This document shows positions 52,327 through 64,000 of a stretch of DNA of 64,000 nt, piece by piece. Numbering within the stretch: the stretch's first letter is position 1; each line of letters opens with the position of its first letter. The stretch spans positions 62,001 through 126,000 of the forward strand of contig NZ_JARZHH010000001.1 in NCBI RefSeq assembly GCF_029946515.1. The letters run 5' to 3'. A model generated the notes under the pieces. It had not been told where the DNA came from. It did no database searches and worked only from the letters and a program-made list of their open reading frames with translations. A program made the translations under genes and the position numbers. The stretch comes from Polyangium sp. 6x1 (GTDB lineage Bacteria > Myxococcota_A > Polyangia > Polyangiales > Polyangiaceae).

Positions 52327-55300
52327 TTACCGCGCCTTCGGGAGCTGGAGCATCACGCTGCTCCCGGGCTCGATGAAGGACGACGTTGCGCTCGACCTCC
52401 AGGACTCCGCAATGCCGCCTGCGCCGCGCAGGCCGGTGTAGAGGAAGTCAGACCTCATCGTGTCGCGAAACTGGGCGACGGGATCGTATTTCGCGGCCCC
52501 GAGCCCGCTGCCTCGGCTCCACGAAAGCTCGAACGTCGCCGCTCCGGCTGCCGAATGCTGCGCGACCTGCCCCCCCGTCGGGCCCGACCCGCCGCCGCCG
52601 GAGCCATTCAATGCACTCCAGACGGCACGCGCGAACCCGGGGCCGGGGCTGGGGATGCCCCCTCCACCCGCATTCTTGCCGCTTATCTCGGCGAAGGCGA
52701 GGTCGAGCCCCACGCCGAGGCCCACGTTGATGCCGAATTCCTCTCCGCTGCTCCCCTCGTCCGAGAGGAACTTGAGCCCCTCGTTCGTCGAGTGTTTGAG
52801 GATGGATCCCACCAGCATGCCGCCGAAATTTTTCGGCATCGCCGCGCCCAGGAGCCCGCTCGCCGCGCCCGCGACGATGCCGACCCACGTCTTCCAGCTC
52901 TTCCAGTTCCACTTCGTGATGTCCCACGTCCCATTCACGGCCATCCCGCCCGTGACCGCGCCGACGACGGCGTCGACGATGGCCTCGATGAAATCGAGGA
53001 ACTTGTGCCCCGAGGGATCGACGTAAACGACTGGGTTGTTGCCGGCGTACGCGTACGGGTTCAGCGAGACCGCTTGGGTCTCGGGCCCGCCGAAGAGGTA
53101 CGTGTCGGCCGTGAGGAAGCGGCCGACCGTCGGGTCGTAATAACGCGCGTTGGAGTAATAGAGGCCGCTGTCCTTGTCCCACTCCTTGCCGGTGAACTTG
53201 GCGCGGAACATGTCCGTGCCCGGGCTCGCCGCGTCGATGAGCTCGCCGTAGGGCTTGTAATGGGCGCGGGCAACCTCCTGGCCGGCGGCGTTCGTGACCA
53301 CGCTCGACGAGCCGATGTGATTGTGGTGGAAGTAATACGTGCCGCTCACCGGATTGCCGGCGCCGTTCGAGCCCGCGGTGAGGGCATCCTCGGTGGAATC
53401 GGTGGAATCGGTCGGCTCCGCCGGCTGGCCTCCGCAAGCGGCGAGCATGGACGCGAGCACCACCGGCACGGCGAGGGCGAAGATCGGGTGTCGACGCGCC
53501 CACGGGGTCGCCTCCGGGAGGAGGATCCGGCGGAGCCGCGCGAGCGGGCGTCCGAGGTGCTTTTGCGCGAGGGGCCGACGCGCGAGGCGCGCCAGCGCGA
53601 AAACGAGGGCGAGCGTGAGGGTCAGCGCGGCGGCCGCGCGCGCGTTTCGATCCATCGCCCAGAGGGAGACACGGTTCTGGGCATGACCGAGGAGCCCGGC
53701 CGCCGAGCCCTTGTCGTAGAGCGAGCCCATGCTGTCGAGCCCGCGCTGCTCGAAGAGCGCCGTTTGCCCGGGGAGCACGGAGCTCGTGATGGATGCCACC
53801 CGGCCGGCAGGCGCGGTGATGTATTTGGTCTCGTGGCGCGAGCCGTCGGGGCGGAACATCACCTCGAAGTCCGGGGTCACGTAATGGGTCTTTGTCCCGT
53901 CGGCGTCGATCTTGATGACGCGCAGGCCCTCGAAGTCGTACGCGAATCGATTCACGACCACGCCGTTCGTGGTCACCGAGGTGAGGTGGTGCTCGCCGTC
54001 GTAGCCATACGACGTGGGGGCGCCGTTTTTCCACTGGCTCGTGCGGTCTCCCGTGCTGCTGTATCCGATGCCGGCGGAGACGACGCGGTGGCCCACGTAG
54101 CTCAGGACGGCGCCCTCCTTGACGACGAGGTTGCTGGCCGAATCGTATTGGTATTCGGCGACCCCATAGAGCCCCGCGGACTCGGCCCTCACGAGGTACC
54201 CGGCCGGGGAGTACGAGAACGTCTGGCTATGGGCCGGCGTGCGGTGGTCGGTGATCGTCGTGATCCGGTTGTCGTCGTCCCACGTGTATTGATGATTCAA
54301 GAGGCCGCCGGAAGCGTTGACGGTGCCGAGCCACGTCAGCCGCTGGCGATCGTCGTAGCCGTAGCTGTTGTTCGTGTTGTTGCCGTACTTCACCAACCTG
54401 GGCTGGCCGGTGGCGGTGAAATCGTATTGCCGGAGGTGCTGGACCCCATCCATCGTGAGCGCGACGAGGCGACCGTAGACGTCGTAGCTTTCGTTCAGCA
54501 CCTTCCCGTCCGGGTAGGTTTGGCTCGTGACGCGCCCGGCCGGATCGTAGGTGCGGCTGACCGTGTACGTGGCGCCGTCGAGGGTGATGGCCCGGCTCGC
54601 AATGCGGCCGTCGGCCGTGTAGGAGAAAGCGTACTGCTGCGAGGGTGCGGTCTGCCCCGAGGGCGTGATGCTGACGCGCGTGAGCCGCCCGGGGCCGTAG
54701 GCGTACGCCGTCTGGTCGTAGGTGTAATCGACCGTCTGCTTCGACTGGACCTTCTTCTGCATCACGCGGCCGAGGCCGTCGTAGATATACGAAACGGTGC
54801 TCCCGTCCGAATCCACGGTCTGGGCGAGCTGGCCCGTGCCCGGGGTGAACGTCGCGGCGAGGCTGCCGCGGTCGGGTGAGTTTGTCGAGACGATCCTTCC
54901 CACGCCGTCGTACGTGATTGTCTGGGTCGCCAAGAGGTTTGCGACGCGCGTCCGCCGGCCGAGGGCGTCGTACTGGAACCAGTTCTCGCGCCCGTCCGCG
55001 TCGCGCTGCTTCGTGACGCGGCCGCGCGCGTCGAGCCACTGGTAAGACGTCGCGCCGAGCCCGTCGGTGGTGGAGATGAGGACGGCGCCGAAGTCCACGG
55101 ACCGCGCATAGGTGCGCTTGCCACCGGGGCCGTCGACGCTCTTCGCGTGCCCGAAATCGTCGTAGGTCGTGACGGTGCCGGCCTTGGTATAGCCTTGGTA
55201 GCCGGGCAGCGACTCGTACGTGACGCGCCCGTCCATGTCGAAGGTGCGGTCCACGATGGTGGGCACGTCGCTCCCCTGGGCGTTGTTCTTGACCTCCTTG

Positions 55301-58300
55301 TAAACGCGGCCGAGGCCGTCGAGGTATTCGTCGGTCACCTGGTACGAGGTGCCCTGCCAGTCGTTGTACTCTCGTTTCCGTCGATAGGCCTTGCCGGCCG
55401 TGTCCTTGGCCCAGGTGACATCGAGCAGGAGCGCGAGCGTGCCGGTCGGCGAGGTGCCGCGGACGGCGACCTCGCGGCCGAGGCCGTCGACCGTGACGGT
55501 GCGCGTGCCGCCGGCGGGATCGGTGGCGCCGACGCGCGTGCCGAAGCGCGGATCGAAGGCGAAGGTGCTGCCGAGCGAGAGGCCGCCGCCGCTACGCGTC
55601 TCCGTGACGGGGTACGTTTGATAGGCGCTGTCGTACCCGAGCGTGAGCACGGTCCCATTGGGCTCGGTCCGGGTGAGGGGATTGCCGAGCGCGTCGTAGG
55701 TGAAGCTCGTCGTCTGCCACGAATCGCCGCTCTCCCAGCGGGACACGGACAGGAGGCTCATGCGGGCCCCGTTGCCGTACTGGAACTTGGTGTGTTCGAC
55801 CTTGCCCTCGCAGATGCAGGCGTAACCCGTCCACTGGCACCACGATCCAACCGTACGCTCGGCCGGATAGTCCAGGCGCCAATTCGCGAGGCTTGCCGTG
55901 TCCTCTACGAACTGGGTGCACACATCGAATTCGTCGTACTGGCTGTTGACATTGCCGAGGTCGCGGACGAGGATGGCATTGCCGTAGGCGTCGTACTCGA
56001 GGTAGTCCTTCCCGGTGGTGACGACCCCACCGGGAGCGGCGATTTCGCTCCTCTCGCTCGTCTTCCTGACGTTGTACACGGGGAGCTCCCAGGAATACGT
56101 GGTCCCGTGCGCGTAGGTGTAGGACTGCTTTTCGTAGGCCCCGCCCGAGGCGCTCGCGACCTTCTGCGAGGTGAGGAGGCCGGTGTACGGGAAGGCGGGG
56201 TTGTAGGTCCTCGTCGTCTTCGCCTGCGTCGACGGCAAGGTCTCCGTGATCGTGTCGAAGCCCAAAAACCCGCGCCCGTTCACATCCATGCTCGGGGCGC
56301 CGTAGGTCACGTTGCGCACGGCGGAACCGCCGCGGCCGTCGCCCTGGGTGTACTGGTCGACGACGTAGATGCCGGAGAGCTCGGCGCGTTTGCCCGGGCC
56401 GCTCGTCGGCGCGCCGGAGAGGATGGGCGCGTAATGGATGGCGACCGTGGCGCCGAGGCCGGTGGTGACGAGCGTCATCTGGTCGACGGGCCGAGGCTCG
56501 GCGGGCGACGCGCTGCCACGGCCGAAATACACGTCGAACGAGTTGCTGCTATTGCCCCAATCATCGTCCCAGTCGCCGTGCTCCTGGCGGAGGAAGTCCG
56601 ACTTGCCGTCACCGTCGAAGTCGCCCGGGATGATGAATGCGCCGGGATCGTTCTTGAGCGCGATTTTATAATCGACGTCGAGCGGCGTGAGCGGCGTGAT
56701 GATCCGGAACGTGCCGTCGCCGAGCGAGATGTAGACGTTGAAGGTGTTGTTGTCGTCGTCGTCCCAGCCGCCGTGCTCCTGGCGGAGGAAGTCCATCTTG
56801 CCATCCCCGTTGTAATCGAGCGGGATGAGGAAGGCGCCAGCGTTGTGCTTCAGGTCGTTCTGGTAGGCCCACCCCTGGGGCGTGACGATGTCGAAATTGC
56901 CGTCGCCCCGCGAGAAGTACACGTTGAAGGTGTTGTTCCCGTCTTCCTCCCAGGAGCCGTGCTCCTGGCGGAGGAAGTCGGTCTTGCCGTCGCCGTTGTA
57001 GTCGCCGGGGATGATGTGGGCGCCGTCGCCGGACCGGAGCTCGAACTGGAACCCCCAGCCCGTGGGCGTGGTGACGTTGAACGTGCCGTCGCCGTTCGAG
57101 AGGTAGACGTTGAAGTTGTTGGCGGCGTCGTTGCTCCAGCCGTTGATCTCCTGGCGAATGAAATCGGTCTTGCCGTCGCCATTGTAGTCGCCGGGGATGA
57201 TGTTGGCGCCGAAGGTGCCGCTCAACCACGTCTGGTAGATCTCGGCGTTCGGATCCGGCGTCACCCCCTGGAACGGCACCCATTGCTGCGGGACGCCGTC
57301 GGGGCGGAGGATCTCGTAGCCGTTCCTGAACGGCCGCACGACCTCGAAGGTGCCATCCCCATTGGAGAAGTAGACCTCGAAGTTGTTGCTCTGGTCGTTC
57401 GCCCAGCCGTTGATCTCCTGGCGGATGAAATCGGTCTTCCCGTCGCCGTCGTAATCGCCGGGGATGATGCGGGCCCCGTAGTTGGCGCTCAGCCACGTCT
57501 GGTAGACGACCCCCGGCGGGGTGATGAACTGGAAGGTGCCGTCGCCGTTGGAGAGATACACATTGAAGTTGTTGCTCTGGTCGTTGGCCCAGCCGTTCTG
57601 CTCCTGGCGAATGAAATCGGTCTTCCCGTCGCCGTTGTAGTCGCCCGGGATGATGCGCGCGCCGTAGTTGGCGGTCAGCCACGTCTGGTAGATGTGCCCC
57701 GGCGGGGTGACGACCTGGAAGGTGCCGTCTCCCCTGGAGAAATAGACATTGAAGTTGTTGCTCTCGTCGTTGGCCCAGCCGTTGTGCTCCTGGCGAATGA
57801 AATCCATCCTCCCGTCGCCGTTGTAATCGCCGGGGATGAGCACCGCGCCCGGGTCGTGGCGGAGCTCGGTTTGATACCACGGGTCGTTCGTCGGCATGAC
57901 GACGGCGAAGTCCCCCGCCGCCTCGGCCTGCCACTGGAACGTGGTGGCCGGGAGGCAAACCCCGGTGGCGTCGCACTCGGTCAGACCCTGAAGCAGGCTG
58001 CGGCTGGTGGCAGCCGAGACCGCGTAGGAAAGTCGATATTGCCGCGCCGTCGAGGGGCTGTACGGGACGCCGACGGAGGTGGTGATGGTCGAGAGCCGGA
58101 GCTTCGTGTCGATACGCGTGCCGGCGAAGTAACGCGTGTTCCAGTCGCTGCGGGCTTCATACGTGAAGTGGACCCGGCGCTGGTGGAGCGAAGGGAGCGC
58201 GTCGTGGAGCGTATAAAGGATCTGCTGCGGATAGATCTGGCCGCCGTCCGCGAGGTAGCTGACCGTGTAGTAGGCGCCGTTTGGGCTCGTCATCCGCGAG

Positions 58301-58953
58301 AGGCCCCAGGAGCCGACCGTGCCGCCGGCGAGCATGAGCCGAGCGTCCGCCGTGCCGCCGAAGATTCGCTGGTTGCCGTGATTGTCGGTGACCTCGAATC
58401 GACACGGCCCCGTCCCGCACACGCCGAAGGAGCGGACGCGTTGGTAGCTGTCGACTTCGGTCTTGTACGTGGTCCCGTCGTCGCCGTCGTAGCCGCTCAC
58501 GGCGATGAGGCGCTGGCCGTCGAGGCAGAAGCGATCGTCGCGGTTCCCGTTCACGCCCCCCGTACGCCCGTCCTGCGCGAGGGTCTGGGCGCAGCGGGTG
58601 ACGGAGCCGAGGCCGGAGAGCGCGAAGTGCATGCCGAGAGGGCCGCTATCGCCCCAGCTGCTGTAATCGATCGAGAGCTTGGGCTCGACGCCGCCCGTGC
58701 CAGGCGGCACCACGATGGGGAGGGTGTACGAGGCGCCGCCGCGGGAATCGACGGAGAAGGTGCCGGGCGTCGAGCCAATCGGGACCGTGGTCGCCGTCGT
58801 GGTGACCGACGCCGTGGCCGTGACCTCATCGGCAGCCTCGTCGACGACGTCGCCCTCGTCGATCTCGACGTCGGCGTCGTAGCCGCCGCAGCCCGGCGCG
58901 AGGAGGGCCGGCAGCAGCGCGGAGAGGAGGAAAAGGGTGCGCGTGTGACTCAT
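52327..58953 (-). CDS. SpvB/VCBS/RHS-repeat lipoprotein, 2208 aa
   Basis: ATG at 58953 gives MSHTRTLFLLSALLPALLAP and a lipobox Cys (PGCGG, 22). Domains in order: an SpvB-like toxin-B region (about 60-330), seven FG-GAP/VCBS repeats with DGDGKTDF-type loops (about 365-810), then a TcdB-middle/RHS region with many YD repeats (GYDDRQRL, YDSASNL). An unusual block (about 1755-1850) has two hydrophobic segments and a second lipobox (MLAACGG, Cys1840). Next is the RHS core (YYFHHNHIGSSS, GLYYSNARYYDPTVGRFLTA, DPSG), and last a unique 230-residue C-terminus, where RHS proteins carry their toxin. No immunity-like gene follows. Probably driven by the second activator. Confidence 0.92.
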   Translation of the reverse strand: MSHTRTLFLLSALLPALLAPGCGGYDADVEIDEGDVVDEAADEVTATASVTTTATTVPIGSTPGTFSVDSRGGASYTLPIVVPPGTGGVEPKLSIDYSSWGDSGPLGMHFALSGLGSVTRCAQTLAQDGRTGGVNGNRDDRFCLDGQRLIAVSGYDGDDGTTYKTEVDSYQRVRSFGVCGTGPCRFEVTDNHGNQRIFGGTADARLMLAGGTVGSWGLSRMTSPNGAYYTVSYLADGGQIYPQQILYTLHDALPSLHQRRVHFTYEARSDWNTRYFAGTRIDTKLRLSTITTSVGVPYSPSTARQYRLSYAVSAATSRSLLQGLTECDATGVCLPATTFQWQAEAAGDFAVVMPTNDPWYQTELRHDPGAVLIPGDYNGDGRMDFIRQEHNGWANDESNNFNVYFSRGDGTFQVVTPPGHIYQTWLTANYGARIIPGDYNGDGKTDFIRQEQNGWANDQSNNFNVYLSNGDGTFQFITPPGVVYQTWLSANYGARIIPGDYDGDGKTDFIRQEINGWANDQSNNFEVYFSNGDGTFEVVRPFRNGYEILRPDGVPQQWVPFQGVTPDPNAEIYQTWLSGTFGANIIPGDYNGDGKTDFIRQEINGWSNDAANNFNVYLSNGDGTFNVTTPTGWGFQFELRSGDGAHIIPGDYNGDGKTDFLRQEHGSWEEDGNNTFNVYFSRGDGNFDIVTPQGWAYQNDLKHNAGAFLIPLDYNGDGKMDFLRQEHGGWDDDDNNTFNVYISLGDGTFRIITPLTPLDVDYKIALKNDPGAFIIPGDFDGDGKSDFLRQEHGDWDDDWGNSSNSFDVYFGRGSASPAEPRPVDQMTLVTTGLGATVAIHYAPILSGAPTSGPGKRAELSGIYVVDQYTQGDGRGGSAVRNVTYGAPSMDVNGRGFLGFDTITETLPSTQAKTTRTYNPAFPYTGLLTSQKVASASGGAYEKQSYTYAHGTTYSWELPVYNVRKTSERSEIAAPGGVVTTGKDYLEYDAYGNAILVRDLGNVNSQYDEFDVCTQFVEDTASLANWRLDYPAERTVGSWCQWTGYACICEGKVEHTKFQYGNGARMSLLSVSRWESGDSWQTTSFTYDALGNPLTRTEPNGTVLTLGYDSAYQTYPVTETRSGGGLSLGSTFAFDPRFGTRVGATDPAGGTRTVTVDGLGREVAVRGTSPTGTLALLLDVTWAKDTAGKAYRRKREYNDWQGTSYQVTDEYLDGLGRVYKEVKNNAQGSDVPTIVDRTFDMDGRVTYESLPGYQGYTKAGTVTTYDDFGHAKSVDGPGGKRTYARSVDFGAVLISTTDGLGATSYQWLDARGRVTKQRDADGRENWFQYDALGRRTRVANLLATQTITYDGVGRIVSTNSPDRGSLAATFTPGTGQLAQTVDSDGSTVSYIYDGLGRVMQKKVQSKQTVDYTYDQTAYAYGPGRLTRVSITPSGQTAPSQQYAFSYTADGRIASRAITLDGATYTVSRTYDPAGRVTSQTYPDGKVLNESYDVYGRLVALTMDGVQHLRQYDFTATGQPRLVKYGNNTNNSYGYDDRQRLTWLGTVNASGGLLNHQYTWDDDNRITTITDHRTPAHSQTFSYSPAGYLVRAESAGLYGVAEYQYDSASNLVVKEGAVLSYVGHRVVSAGIGYSSTGDRTSQWKNGAPTSYGYDGEHHLTSVTTNGVVVNRFAYDFEGLRVIKIDADGTKTHYVTPDFEVMFRPDGSRHETKYITAPAGRVASITSSVLPGQTALFEQRGLDSMGSLYDKGSAAGLLGHAQNRVSLWAMDRNARAAAALTLTLALVFALARLARRPLAQKHLGRPLARLRRILLPEATPWARRHPIFALAVPVVLASMLAACGGQPAEPTDSTDSTEDALTAGSNGAGNPVSGTYYFHHNHIGSSSVVTNAAGQEVARAHYKPYGELIDAASPGTDMFRAKFTGKEWDKDSGLYYSNARYYDPTVGRFLTADTYLFGGPETQAVSLNPYAYAGNNPVVYVDPSGHKFLDFIEAIVDAVVGAVTGGMAVNGTWDITKWNWKSWKTWVGIVAGAASGLLGAAMPKNFGGMLVGSILKHSTNEGLKFLSDEGSSGEEFGINVGLGVGLDLAFAEISGKNAGGGGIPSPGPGFARAVWSALNGSGGGGSGPTGGQVAQHSAAGAATFELSWSRGSGLGAAKYDPVAQFRDTMRSDFLYTGLRGAGGIAESWRSSATSSFIEPGSSVMLQLPKAR
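56530..57850 (-). repeat. Seven VCBS/FG-GAP repeats, about 180 bp each
   Basis: Inside the RHS gene. Units share IIPGDYNGDGKTDFIRQE and FNVYLSNGDGTF. The units around 57470-57650 and 57651-57830 are nearly alike at DNA level and exactly about 180 bp apart, a sign of recent duplication or conversion. Each unit carries an Asp-rich calcium-type loop. Confidence 0.85.
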
Positions 58954-58966
58954 GCGCGCCGCCCTC

Positions 58967-58982
58967 AGCAGCGACCATGCCG
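58967..58982 (-). promoter_or_regulatory. Possible sigma-54 promoter (P6) of the RHS gene
   Basis: Minus strand CGGCATGGTCGCTGCT: GG (58981-58980) and GC (58969-58968) 10 bp apart. The predicted start (about 58956) is only 3 nt before the ATG, which would make the message nearly leaderless. The match is therefore less certain than P1-P5. Confidence 0.42.
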
Positions 58983-59031
58983 GACCGCGCGCCGCGGTCG
59001 AAACCGCGTTCCGCCCTCGAGCCCCGAGCCT

Positions 59032-59076
59032 TTGACATGTCAACGCGGCGCCGTTGACATGCCCGTCGCATGTCAA
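59032..59076. promoter_or_regulatory. Activator sites TTGACATGTCAA and TTGACATG-7-CATGTCAA
   Basis: A perfect 12-bp palindrome (59032-59043) and a second inverted pair (59054-59061, 59069-59076), centred 56 and 84 bp upstream of P6. The right arm contains the stop codon (59073-59075) of the activator gene, as in the other module. Confidence 0.75.
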
Positions 59077-60673
59077 CGCCTCGGGTCGAGCCCCAGCTCT
59101 CGCAGCCTCCGCCGGAGCGCCTTTTCGGACACCTCCAGCCGCTCGACCATCCGCGCGACGTCGCCGCCGCAAGCGCGGTGGCAGCTCGTGATCTCGTCCA
59201 CCGTCAGATCACCCGCCGTGCGGAAGCGCTTGCTGCGCTCGATGAGCACGTAGATCGACGCGCGCGTGATCTGGAGCTGGCTTGCCGCGGCCAAGAGGTC
59301 CCAGCGACTCGCGTGGAGCGCAGCTTCGAGCTCGGCCTCGGTGATCTCCGACGGCTTGCGCCGCGACGAGAGCGGCTCGCTCGCTGCCGCGGGCACGCGG
59401 TCAGGCGCGGACGCCGCGAGCGCGGATGCGGGCTCGTGGAGGAGGCGCTCGACGGCGGGCCCGACCGTCATGCGATCCTGCCCGCGGGAGCCGAGCACGA
59501 TCTGGTGTACGACATTGCGTAGCTGCCGCACATTGCCGGGCCAATCGCCATCGGCGAGGCGGGCCACGAGCGACGCGGAGAGCCAGGGCCGGCCGTCGGG
59601 GGCGCGGGAGGTGAGGCGGTGCCCTTCGCCGATCGCTTCGAGCTCCTCGCGGAGGAAGCCGAGGAGCAGGCGGCCGATGTCGTCGCGGCGCTCGCGGAGC
59701 GGGGGCATCCGGATCTCGAGCGTCGCGAGGCGGTGGAGCAGCGGGGCGCGGAAGCTGCCGTCCCGGACCTTCGCCTCCAGGTCCGCGTCGGTGGCGGCGA
59801 GGATCCGCACGTCGACCTTGTGCACGCGGCCGGCGCCGACCACCTGCGCCTCGCCGCTCTCGATGGCGCGCAGGAGCATCACCTGCACGTCGGGCGGCGC
59901 TTCGCCGATCTCGTCGAGGAAAAGCGTGCCGCCGCGGGCCGCGTTGAAGTACCCCTGCCGCTCCCGCACGGCGCCCGTGAAGGCGCCGCGCTCGACGCCG
60001 AAGAGCTCCGCGCTCGCGAGCGTGGGCGGGACGGCGGCGAGGTTCACCACCACGAAGGGCCCGTCGCGCCGCGGGCCGGCCTGATGGATCGCGCGGGCCG
60101 CGAGATCCTTGCCCGTGCCCGTCTCGCCGCGGAGGAGCACCGGCCGGTCCTGATCGGCCACGGTCCGGATCTCCCGCCGCACGAGGTGGATGCCGGGGCT
60201 GTCGCCCAGGAGCCCGAGCGTCTCGTTTTCGGGCGTGTCGAACACCTCGACGCGGTGGATCAGGAGCACGATCCGGCCGCCGAGCAAAAGGACGGCGCCC
60301 CGCCGCAGATCCTCGCCCGAGAGGTCGAGCGCGCCCTCCACGGTGCTCCCGCGATGGACCACGCTGGTGCGGCTCTCGACGACGTTCACGCGCACGCCGC
60401 CGCCCGGGAGCGGCGCGAGCCGGATCGGAGTGCGGCTCACGCACGCGTCCGCGAGCGGGCGCGCGGCGGGGCGGGTCGGGGGCGTGAACGGCGGCTCCTC
60501 GCGCGAGAGGACGACCTCCCGCCCGACGTTCAGCTTGGCCAGCACGGCGCGCTCGCCGATGCGCTCGACGTCGGGGTGGCAGAGGATGGTGAGCATCACG
60601 GCCGTGATCGGGCCGGAGGCGCCGTCGCGCGTGGTCGAGCCGTCGTAGGTCTGCCTGGTCGGATCGTCGGAGC

Positions 60674-60683
<10 letters not shown>
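59073..60683 (-). CDS. FHA-domain sigma-54-dependent activator (EBP), RHS-module copy
   Basis: 536 residues from GTG at 60683, preceded by AAGGGA; the start overlaps the stop of the receptor kinase. Same build as the activator at 25990 and clearly a paralogue: FHA domain (about 30-145, SRTPIRLAPLPGGGVRVNV), Walker A GETGTGKD (186-193), canonical GAFTGA (233-238), Walker B GGTLFLDEIGE and DWPGNVRQLRN. Two C-terminal FIS-like helices follow (ITEAELEAALHASRWDLLAA, ARMVERLEVSEKALRRRLRE). The linker between AAA+ and HTH is shorter. Its likely targets are the TTGACATGTCAA sites at its own 3' end and the RHS gene beyond. The overlapping kinase is the obvious candidate for its phosphosignal. Confidence 0.93.
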
Positions 60684-63433
<2,750 letters not shown>

Positions 63434-63653
63434 CGTGACCGCGACAATACCAGACGAGACGTGGGACGCGCGACGTGCGCCGCGTGCCCCGACACGTCCA
63501 TCACGCGCCGCCCCGGGGGCCGCTGCGGTTCAGGCCCGAATGCTCGCGCCGATCTCGAGGAGCAAAGGGGATGTGACTTGCCGTGCGTGGCATGCCCGAC
63601 CTCCCCCGCTCAAACCAGCGCCCGAAGGCGGACGCCCGGCGCCTGGCGATCGG

Positions 63654-64000
63654 TCAGAAGCACCCGAGCGCGTTGAGCTTCTGCCGCCATTTGGTCGCCA
63701 TCCAGGCATAACCATTGGCATCCGGGTGGATACCGTCGGCGGCGAGCGTCGCCGTCGGGAAGCCGGTGTTCATGTCGACCACGTCGACCTTACTATAACC
63801 TTGCGCCTTCAGCGTCGAGACGATCCCGTCGACGTAGACATTGTACGCATTCACCTCGGCGGTGAGCGGGACGGCGTACACGCCCGCGAGCGGGATGATC
63901 TTCGCCACGAGGATCCGCGCCGTCGGATTGAACGCGATGAGCCAGCGGACCATGATGTCGAGATCGTACGCCGCATTGAGGTGACCTTGCCCCTGCAAGA
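63654..64000 (-). CDS. SGNH/GDSL hydrolase, C-terminal part only
   Basis: The frame runs off the right edge, so the N-terminus with the catalytic Ser is outside. The visible 115 residues include LDIMVRWLIAFNPTARILVA (a helix-strand of the SGNH fold), AEVNAYNVYVDGIVSTLKAQ and the terminal block DGIHPDANGYAWMA, whose Asp-x-x-His pair is the catalytic dyad of the family. Substrate (ester of a sugar, lipid or peptide) cannot be read. A 220-bp gap with nothing I can name separates it from the receptor kinase gene downstream. Confidence 0.85.
   Translation of the reverse strand, partial: LQGQGHLNAAYDLDIMVRWLIAFNPTARILVAKIIPLAGVYAVPLTAEVNAYNVYVDGIVSTLKAQGYSKVDVVDMNTGFPTATLAADGIHPDANGYAWMATKWRQKLNALGCF

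Noticed and set aside
55147..59253. 1368-codon open frame on the plus strand across the RHS gene
   Set aside because: It is antisense to a gene with clear domains and repeats, is composed of Val/Glu/Arg/Ala-rich low-complexity sequence, and has no family match.

Overview
The window is high-G+C, gene-dense DNA that reads as a myxobacterium, most likely of the Polyangium/Sorangium branch. The signs are four Ser/Thr kinases of the Pkn type joined to TPR, ATPase or ligand-binding domains, a Myxococcales-type sigma-70 factor, sigma-54 activators carrying FHA domains, many lipoproteins, and caspase/CHAT peptidases. The taxonomic call is inference from gene content; there is no rRNA gene. I saw no rRNA, tRNA, CRISPR array, intact insertion sequence or replication origin.

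Left part (1-22.6 kb): ordinary and accessory genes. They include a formylglycine-generating-enzyme-like lipoprotein, a TPR-like protein, a sigma factor divergent from a zinc-finger-bearing Ser/Thr kinase, and several lipoproteins. There is also a large 2-oxoglutarate/Fe(II) oxygenase and three regulator/enzyme pairs: LysR with isochorismatase, WYL with GFA, and HxlR with NTF2-like and SDR. Two pieces of a broken tyrosine recombinase lie in opposite orientation at 4.0-4.3 and 10.2-10.8 kb, a possible inversion scar. A 21-bp minisatellite fills 22.8-23.2 kb.

Central part (23.2-46.7 kb): this is the most interesting region. Four genes encode caspase-fold proteins: two caspases, a TPR-CHAT protein and a CHAT protein with a ClpN-like tail. 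A fifth is a caspase-like protein ending in a helix-turn-helix. They are interleaved with two large kinase/TPR proteins, a giant lipoprotein, small secreted or membrane proteins and an FHA-AAA-FIS sigma-54 activator. Five sigma-54 (-24/-12) promoters can be read here. Each has a palindromic TGACGCGTCA-type site 44-105 bp upstream. One promoter drives a coupled run of genes ending in the activator itself, so I infer one regulon with positive feedback: kinase signal, FHA activator, sigma-54, then caspase/CHAT effectors and lipoproteins.

Right part (46.9-64 kb): a PBP2-like protein that has lost its KTG motif, coupled to a RodA-family protein; a lipoprotein prolyl oligopeptidase; then a second copy of the regulatory design. 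In this second module a receptor kinase with a periplasmic ligand-binding domain (60.7-63.4 kb) overlaps a second FHA sigma-54 activator. That activator's stop codon sits in a palindromic site, TTGACATGTCAA. Beyond the site lies a 2208-residue SpvB/VCBS/RHS lipoprotein. The two activator sites share TGAC..GTCA and differ only in the central two bases. A partial SGNH hydrolase runs off the right edge.
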